Below are positions 6,710-9,504 of a DNA stretch of 9,504 nt, in pieces (the stretch's first letter is position 1; each line of letters begins with the position of its first letter). Source of the stretch: Clostridia bacterium (lineage in GTDB: Bacteria; Bacillota; Clostridia; Oscillospirales; CAG-272). The stretch spans positions 1 to 9,504 of the forward strand of contig JAFYBI010000337.1 in NCBI GenBank assembly GCA_017540285.1, given 5' to 3'. The translations under genes were made by a program, and so were the position numbers. The notes below the pieces were generated by a model. The model did no database searches. It saw only the letters and a program-made list of their open reading frames with translations, and was not told the origin of the DNA.

Positions 6710-8182
6710 TCAGTCCCCGATCTCAGCGTATGCATCGATCGTCTTCGAGACCTGCTTCGCGAACAGCTTCTCCTGCTTCGCCGCGAAGGACGCGAGATCC
6801 TCGCCGCCGTGCGCCTGAATGTGGCTCAGGAAGCTCGAATACACGTTCCACGAGCCGTAGCACGTCGAATAGTCGAAGGTCCGCGTGCCCGTCAGGATGT
6901 CGAGCATCTCGGTGGTGTCCCGGTCCCGCGCGATCTTGCCCTTGAGGGTCGTCTCATAGTACGCGTCGATCAGATACCGGTCCGAATAGAGCGCCATCGC
7001 CTCCGTGACCGTTCCGATCATTTCGAGGTCCGCCGCGCTCACCGGGATGCACATCGCCTGCGCCGTGGCCTCCATCGACGTGGTGTAGTACCCCTGCTCC
7101 TCGTTCTTCATCGGGAACGGAATGATGCCGAAGTCGTTCTCCATGTTGTTGCGCAGGCCCACCACCGAACCGAGCTGCATGATGTAGAAGAGGCTCATGT
7201 CCGTATAGAACGCGTTGTAGCCCCAGTTGTCGTCGTTGACAATGACGGTCAGGCTCTTGTCGTTGAGGAGGGAGGAGACCTTCTCCGTCACGGCGACGAC
7301 CGGCTCTGCCGCCACGTTGAGCGTAAAGGTGTCGCCCTCGTCCGTGTGTTCGAGGATCACGAGTCTCTCGCCCGCGCCGTTGATGAGGGAGAGATACTGC
7401 CCGATGCCGGTGACGAGGCCGTAGCTGTCGCCCTCGTTGCGCACGCCGTCGCCGTTGGTGTCGGACGCCGCGGCCCGCATCATCTCGCCCATCCGGTCCA
7501 GCGTCCAGCGGTACTCCCGCACGATCTCGTAGGGGTTTTCGAGCTGGCGGTCGCCGAGGACGGCCTTCGAGAAGTACATCGCGCTGCACCCCTCGATCGT
7601 GTGCACGTTGATGTCGTTGCAGGCGAAGAAGAGCTTGCCGTTGATCGTCAGGGCTTCTACGGAGTCCCCATCCCACCACGGCGCCTCGAAGTCGAAGGCC
7701 TCGACGCGGTAGAGGTTCTTGAGCTGCCCGGACTGCGCGGTCGGGATCAGGGCGTTGATCCGCTCCCAGACGACGGAATAATCGTCCCCGCCTGCTTTGA
7801 CGGACCTGCCGATCAGCCCGGTCGCCGCGGTCGTCTCCTCGGAGGTGACGTCCACGTTGTAGCGCTCCTCCACGAAGGCGTTGCGCTCGAAGACGGTGTC
7901 GTTGATGATCTCGCCGACGATCTCCTCGCTGTTGAGGGAGATGATCCACCAGTTGGAGTTGACGTCGCCGAGGATGTGGTAAGCCGCGCCGCCGAAATCC
8001 GCTTCGGGGAGCAGCTCGAGGGGATCCGGTTCTTCCTCTTCGATGGGCGCTTCCGCGATGTCAGCCGTCGGAGCGGGCGCGGGGGCTGCATCGGGATCCT
8101 TTTCGGGGGCCTTCTCGGAGCACGCGGTCAGGAGCGGCAGAAGCAGAAGCAGGCAGAGCAGGAGAGCAGAGAGGCGTTTCAT
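6710..8182 (-). CDS. ABC transporter substrate-binding lipoprotein, family 1 (sugar type)
   Basis: The 490-residue lipoprotein has MKRL, a Leu-rich core, lipobox LLTAC (lipidated Cys21) and an acidic Ala/Pro/Glu linker to about residue 60. A family 1 sugar-binding fold follows. In Firmicutes such proteins bind mono- or oligosaccharides and pass them to two membrane permeases. Visible family features are YRWTLDRMGEMMRAA, then DTNGDGVRNEGDSYGL, whose D241-D252 segment is a calcium-loop-like DxNxDGxxxxxD. Others are DMSLFYIMQLGSV, the DFGIIPFP hinge block, and EAMALYSDRYLIDAYYE near the end. The frame is open to an ATG at 8209, but that codon sits at the predicted transcription start; 8182 has the ribosome binding site. 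No permease or ATPase gene is adjacent: it is a single-gene transcript. The ligand cannot be read from sequence; glycans handled by the nearby GH-like enzyme are a guess. Confidence 0.86.
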   Translation of the reverse strand: MKRLSALLLCLLLLLPLLTACSEKAPEKDPDAAPAPAPTADIAEAPIEEEEPDPLELLPEADFGGAAYHILGDVNSNWWIISLNSEEIVGEIINDTVFERNAFVEERYNVDVTSEETTAATGLIGRSVKAGGDDYSVVWERINALIPTAQSGQLKNLYRVEAFDFEAPWWDGDSVEALTINGKLFFACNDINVHTIEGCSAMYFSKAVLGDRQLENPYEIVREYRWTLDRMGEMMRAAASDTNGDGVRNEGDSYGLVTGIGQYLSLINGAGERLVILEHTDEGDTFTLNVAAEPVVAVTEKVSSLLNDKSLTVIVNDDNWGYNAFYTDMSLFYIMQLGSVVGLRNNMENDFGIIPFPMKNEEQGYYTTSMEATAQAMCIPVSAADLEMIGTVTEAMALYSDRYLIDAYYETTLKGKIARDRDTTEMLDILTGTRTFDYSTCYGSWNVYSSFLSHIQAHGGEDLASFAAKQEKLFAKQVSKTIDAYAEIGD

Positions 8183-8191
8183 AGGTTCGGT

Positions 8192-8200
8192 TCCTTTCCC
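8192..8200 (-). promoter_or_regulatory. Ribosome binding site that fixes the binding-protein start
   Basis: GGGAAAGGA on the - strand lies 9 bases before the ATG at 8182. The upstream in-frame ATG at 8209 has no such site and falls within a few bases of the predicted mRNA 5' end. Confidence 0.75.
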
Positions 8201-8217
8201 GTTTTTCATCTGATCCC

Positions 8218-8246
8218 ATTATACCGCACCCCCGGTGAAAAAGCAA
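8218..8246 (-). promoter_or_regulatory. Sigma-A promoter of the binding-protein gene
   Basis: On the - strand the -35 is TTGCTT (8246-8241), the spacer is 17 bp and the -10 is TATAAT (8223-8218). Start is predicted near 8211, leaving a leader of about 29 bases. The spacer contains the small inverted repeat CACC-GGG-GGTG. Confidence 0.82.
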
Positions 8247-8252
8247 GGGGGT

Positions 8253-8271
8253 GCCGGAGAAAAGCCGGCTT
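8253..8271. promoter_or_regulatory. Inverted repeats between divergent promoters (candidate operator)
   Basis: AAGCCGGCTT (8262-8271) is a perfect 10-bp palindrome. It overlaps a second inverted repeat, GCCGG-N7-CCGGC (8253-8257/8265-8269). Both lie between the two outward-facing -35 boxes (8241-8246 and 8290-8295), where one bound regulator could affect both genes. The function is inferred from position only. Confidence 0.4.
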
Positions 8272-8289
8272 CCTTGTGCGCGTGCTCCC

Positions 8290-8318
8290 TTGCGCTCTTC
8301 TGCGCGGCGTGGTATAAT
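8290..8318 (+). promoter_or_regulatory. Sigma-A promoter of the URO-D-like gene
   Basis: TTGCGC (8290-8295), a 17-bp spacer and TATAAT (8313-8318). Start is near 8325, leaving a leader of about 38 bases that contains AAGGAGG (8351-8357). The 10 bases GGTATAATGG are identical around the -10 of the divergent promoter. Confidence 0.82.
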
Positions 8319-8362
8319 GGATCCGACCACCCCACCCGACCGGTTCCCACAAGGAGGCTCCC

Positions 8363-9394
8363 ATGACGTCCAGAGAAAACACGCTCCGCGTGATCCGCTT
8401 CGAGCACCCCGATTTCATCCCCGTCGCGTTCCACGTGAACGATTCCGTCTATTCGCACTACGACCCGCACGCCGTCGAGGAGCTTCTCGAATCGCATCCG
8501 GTCATCGCGGGCAAGGGCCGCATGCGCTGGGATCTCGTCCCGGAGGAGGGCCGGGCAGTCGATGAGGACCGTGTTTATTACGATGAGTTCGGCGTCCAGT
8601 GGAAAGGCGCGATCGACGGCATCCGCGGCGTCATCCAGAAGCACCCGCTTGCGGACTTCTCGAAGATCCGGGATTACCGTTTTCCCGACTTGCCGGCATT
8701 CGACGTCGAAGGGACGCGCCGCCGGGCCGCCGAGGCCAGGGCTGCCGGGCACTTCACCGTCGCCGGGCTTCCGCACGGGCACACCTTCCTGCGCCTCACG
8801 GATCTCTGCGGCTATGAAAACGTCCTGATGGGCCTCTCGGACGAGGACGGGGACCTGCTCTCCCTCGTCCGGCGTCTCGAGGCGTACAACGCGGCCTTCG
8901 CGGACTTTTACGCGCAGTGCGGGTATGACATGATCAGCTTTCCGGAGGATCTCGGCATGCAGATCGGCCCGATGATCTCGCCCGATCTCTTCCGGCGGTT
9001 CATCAAGCCCTCCTACCGCCGTCTCATGAAGCCCGCGCGCGAGGCGGGAGCGATCATTCACATGCACTCCGACGGCGACGTGCGCACCCTCGCCGGGGAC
9101 CTCATCGACGGCGGCGTGGACATTCTCAACATCCAGGATCTGGTCAACGGCATCGACTGGATCCGGGAGAACTTTTTCGGGAAATACGCCCTCGAGCTCG
9201 ACATCGACCGGCAGAAGGTCACGGTGTTCGGCACGCCGGCGGACGTCGAGGCGCTGATCCGCGAAGAGGTGACGAAGCTGTCATCCCCGGCGGGCGGGCT
9301 CATGATGATCTTCGGCTGGTACGCCGGCACGCCGCTCGAAAACATCCGCGCGCTCATGGATGCGTTGGAAAAGTATATGTTTTACTGGGCGTGA
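8363..9394 (+). CDS. URO-D / MtaA-superfamily protein, function unassigned
   Basis: This 343-residue cytoplasmic protein has the uroporphyrinogen-decarboxylase-like TIM barrel. Family features are the N-terminal TSRENTLRVIRFEHPDFIP, YDEFGVQWK, FPDLPAF, the central LCGYENVLMGL, then MISFPEDLGMQIGPMISPDLFRRFIKP and HMHSDGDV (233-240). DILNIQD and the C-terminal TPLENIRALMDAL (family TPxENIxA) complete the set. True HemE is normally in a heme operon and has FAGRQAPEI-type N-terminal residues, absent here. Corrinoid methyltransferases such as MtaA and CmuA bind zinc through HxC plus a late Cys. Here the site reads His-Met-His (H233, H235), and the late position reads FGWYAGTP with no Cys. Neither heme synthesis nor standard zinc methyltransfer is therefore supported, and no corrinoid-protein gene is adjacent. 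Homologues of this kind are often found beside glycan-use genes in Clostridia (from general knowledge); their reaction is unknown. AAGGAGG lies 5 bases before the ATG. Confidence 0.85.
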   Translation: MTSRENTLRVIRFEHPDFIPVAFHVNDSVYSHYDPHAVEELLESHPVIAGKGRMRWDLVPEEGRAVDEDRVYYDEFGVQWKGAIDGIRGVIQKHPLADFSKIRDYRFPDLPAFDVEGTRRRAAEARAAGHFTVAGLPHGHTFLRLTDLCGYENVLMGLSDEDGDLLSLVRRLEAYNAAFADFYAQCGYDMISFPEDLGMQIGPMISPDLFRRFIKPSYRRLMKPAREAGAIIHMHSDGDVRTLAGDLIDGGVDILNIQDLVNGIDWIRENFFGKYALELDIDRQKVTVFGTPADVEALIREEVTKLSSPAGGLMMIFGWYAGTPLENIRALMDALEKYMFYWA

Positions 9395-9403
9395 AGCCTT
9401 CGC

Positions 9404-9432
9404 GCGCCGCGGAGTCCGCCGGCGCTTCTTTT
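9404..9432 (+). terminator. Probable terminator of the URO-D-like gene
   Basis: GCGCCGCGG (9404-9412) pairs with CCGCCGGCGC (9416-9425) with one bulged C and a 3-base loop, followed by TTCTTTT (9426-9432). The stem begins 10 bases after the stop codon. Confidence 0.7.
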
Positions 9433-9461
9433 GCTGGCGCGCTGACGCTTGCGGATTGTAT

Positions 9462-9485
9462 ATCGGCGAGGCCGATTGCTTTTTT
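9462..9485 (+). terminator. Second hairpin and T-tract
   Basis: ATCGGC (9462-9467) pairs with GCCGAT (9471-9476) around GAG. TGC and then six T (9480-9485) follow. The stem is short, so it may back up the terminator at 9404. The last 19 bases contain only a 4-bp GTCC/GGAC hairpin. Confidence 0.55.
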
Positions 9486-9504
9486 GTCCTTCCGGACGGG
9501 ACCC

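Noticed and set aside
8183..8209. Upstream ATG (8209) for the binding protein
   Set aside because: It sits at the predicted transcription start with no ribosome binding site, and it would place nine polar residues before the lipoprotein signal.
6809..8317. 502-residue open frame on the + strand opposite the binding-protein gene
   Set aside because: It is His/Arg/Val-rich composition typical of a reverse-complement shadow. It has no start signals and runs through the divergent promoter region.
8363..9394. HemE uroporphyrinogen decarboxylase
   Set aside because: The fold fits, but the HemE substrate-binding N-terminal motif is missing and no heme genes are nearby.

Overview
The window is a GC-rich bacterial chromosome segment (clearly above 55-60% G+C by eye). 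It has Firmicutes-type signals throughout: strong AAGGAGG-like ribosome binding sites, sigma-A promoters of the form TTGCnn-17 bp-TATAAT/TATACT, intrinsic terminators, lipoprotein (LxAC-type) signal peptides and a clostridial-style PPDK. A gut or rumen member of the Clostridia (high-GC Oscillospirales/Christensenellales type) fits best. That placement is inferred from style, not from a marker gene.

Layout. (1) 1-280: the C-terminal end of pyruvate, phosphate dikinase and its terminator. (2) 348-1164: a monocistronic purC-like gene with a textbook promoter and terminator. (3) 1203-6587: an accessory block on the + strand. Four 12-bp tandem repeats abut the -35 box of a promoter that drives a cytoplasmic GH106-like glycoside hydrolase. 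Seven bases later comes a lipoprotein with a chitobiase-like beta domain and a CotH kinase domain. After a 106-bp gap follows a lipoprotein with a ComEC-like metallo-beta-lactamase fold, and a strong terminator closes the block. (4) 6710-8182: on the - strand, converging on that terminator, an ABC-transporter sugar-binding lipoprotein without permease genes. (5) 8183-8362: a compact divergent promoter region with a 10-bp perfect palindrome between the two -35 boxes. (6) 8363-9394: a URO-D/MtaA-superfamily protein on the + strand, followed by two hairpin/T-tract signals.

How the genes may work together. PPDK and PurC are housekeeping metabolism. The rest looks like a surface and carbohydrate accessory region: a sugar-binding lipoprotein, a probable intracellular glycosidase, and two further surface-anchored lipoproteins, one a putative extracytoplasmic kinase and one a putative metallohydrolase. 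The three lipoproteins share long Pro/Ala/Glu-rich linkers after the lipidated cysteine. Codon use sets the metallo-beta-lactamase gene apart from the gene before it: 9 of 20 Arg codons are AGA/AGG, against none in the CotH gene. It may therefore have joined the block separately. No phage, transposon, CRISPR, tRNA or rRNA feature was seen. The most unusual items are the 12-bp repeat array, the glycosidase-CotH gene pair, and the URO-D protein that lacks the usual zinc cysteines.
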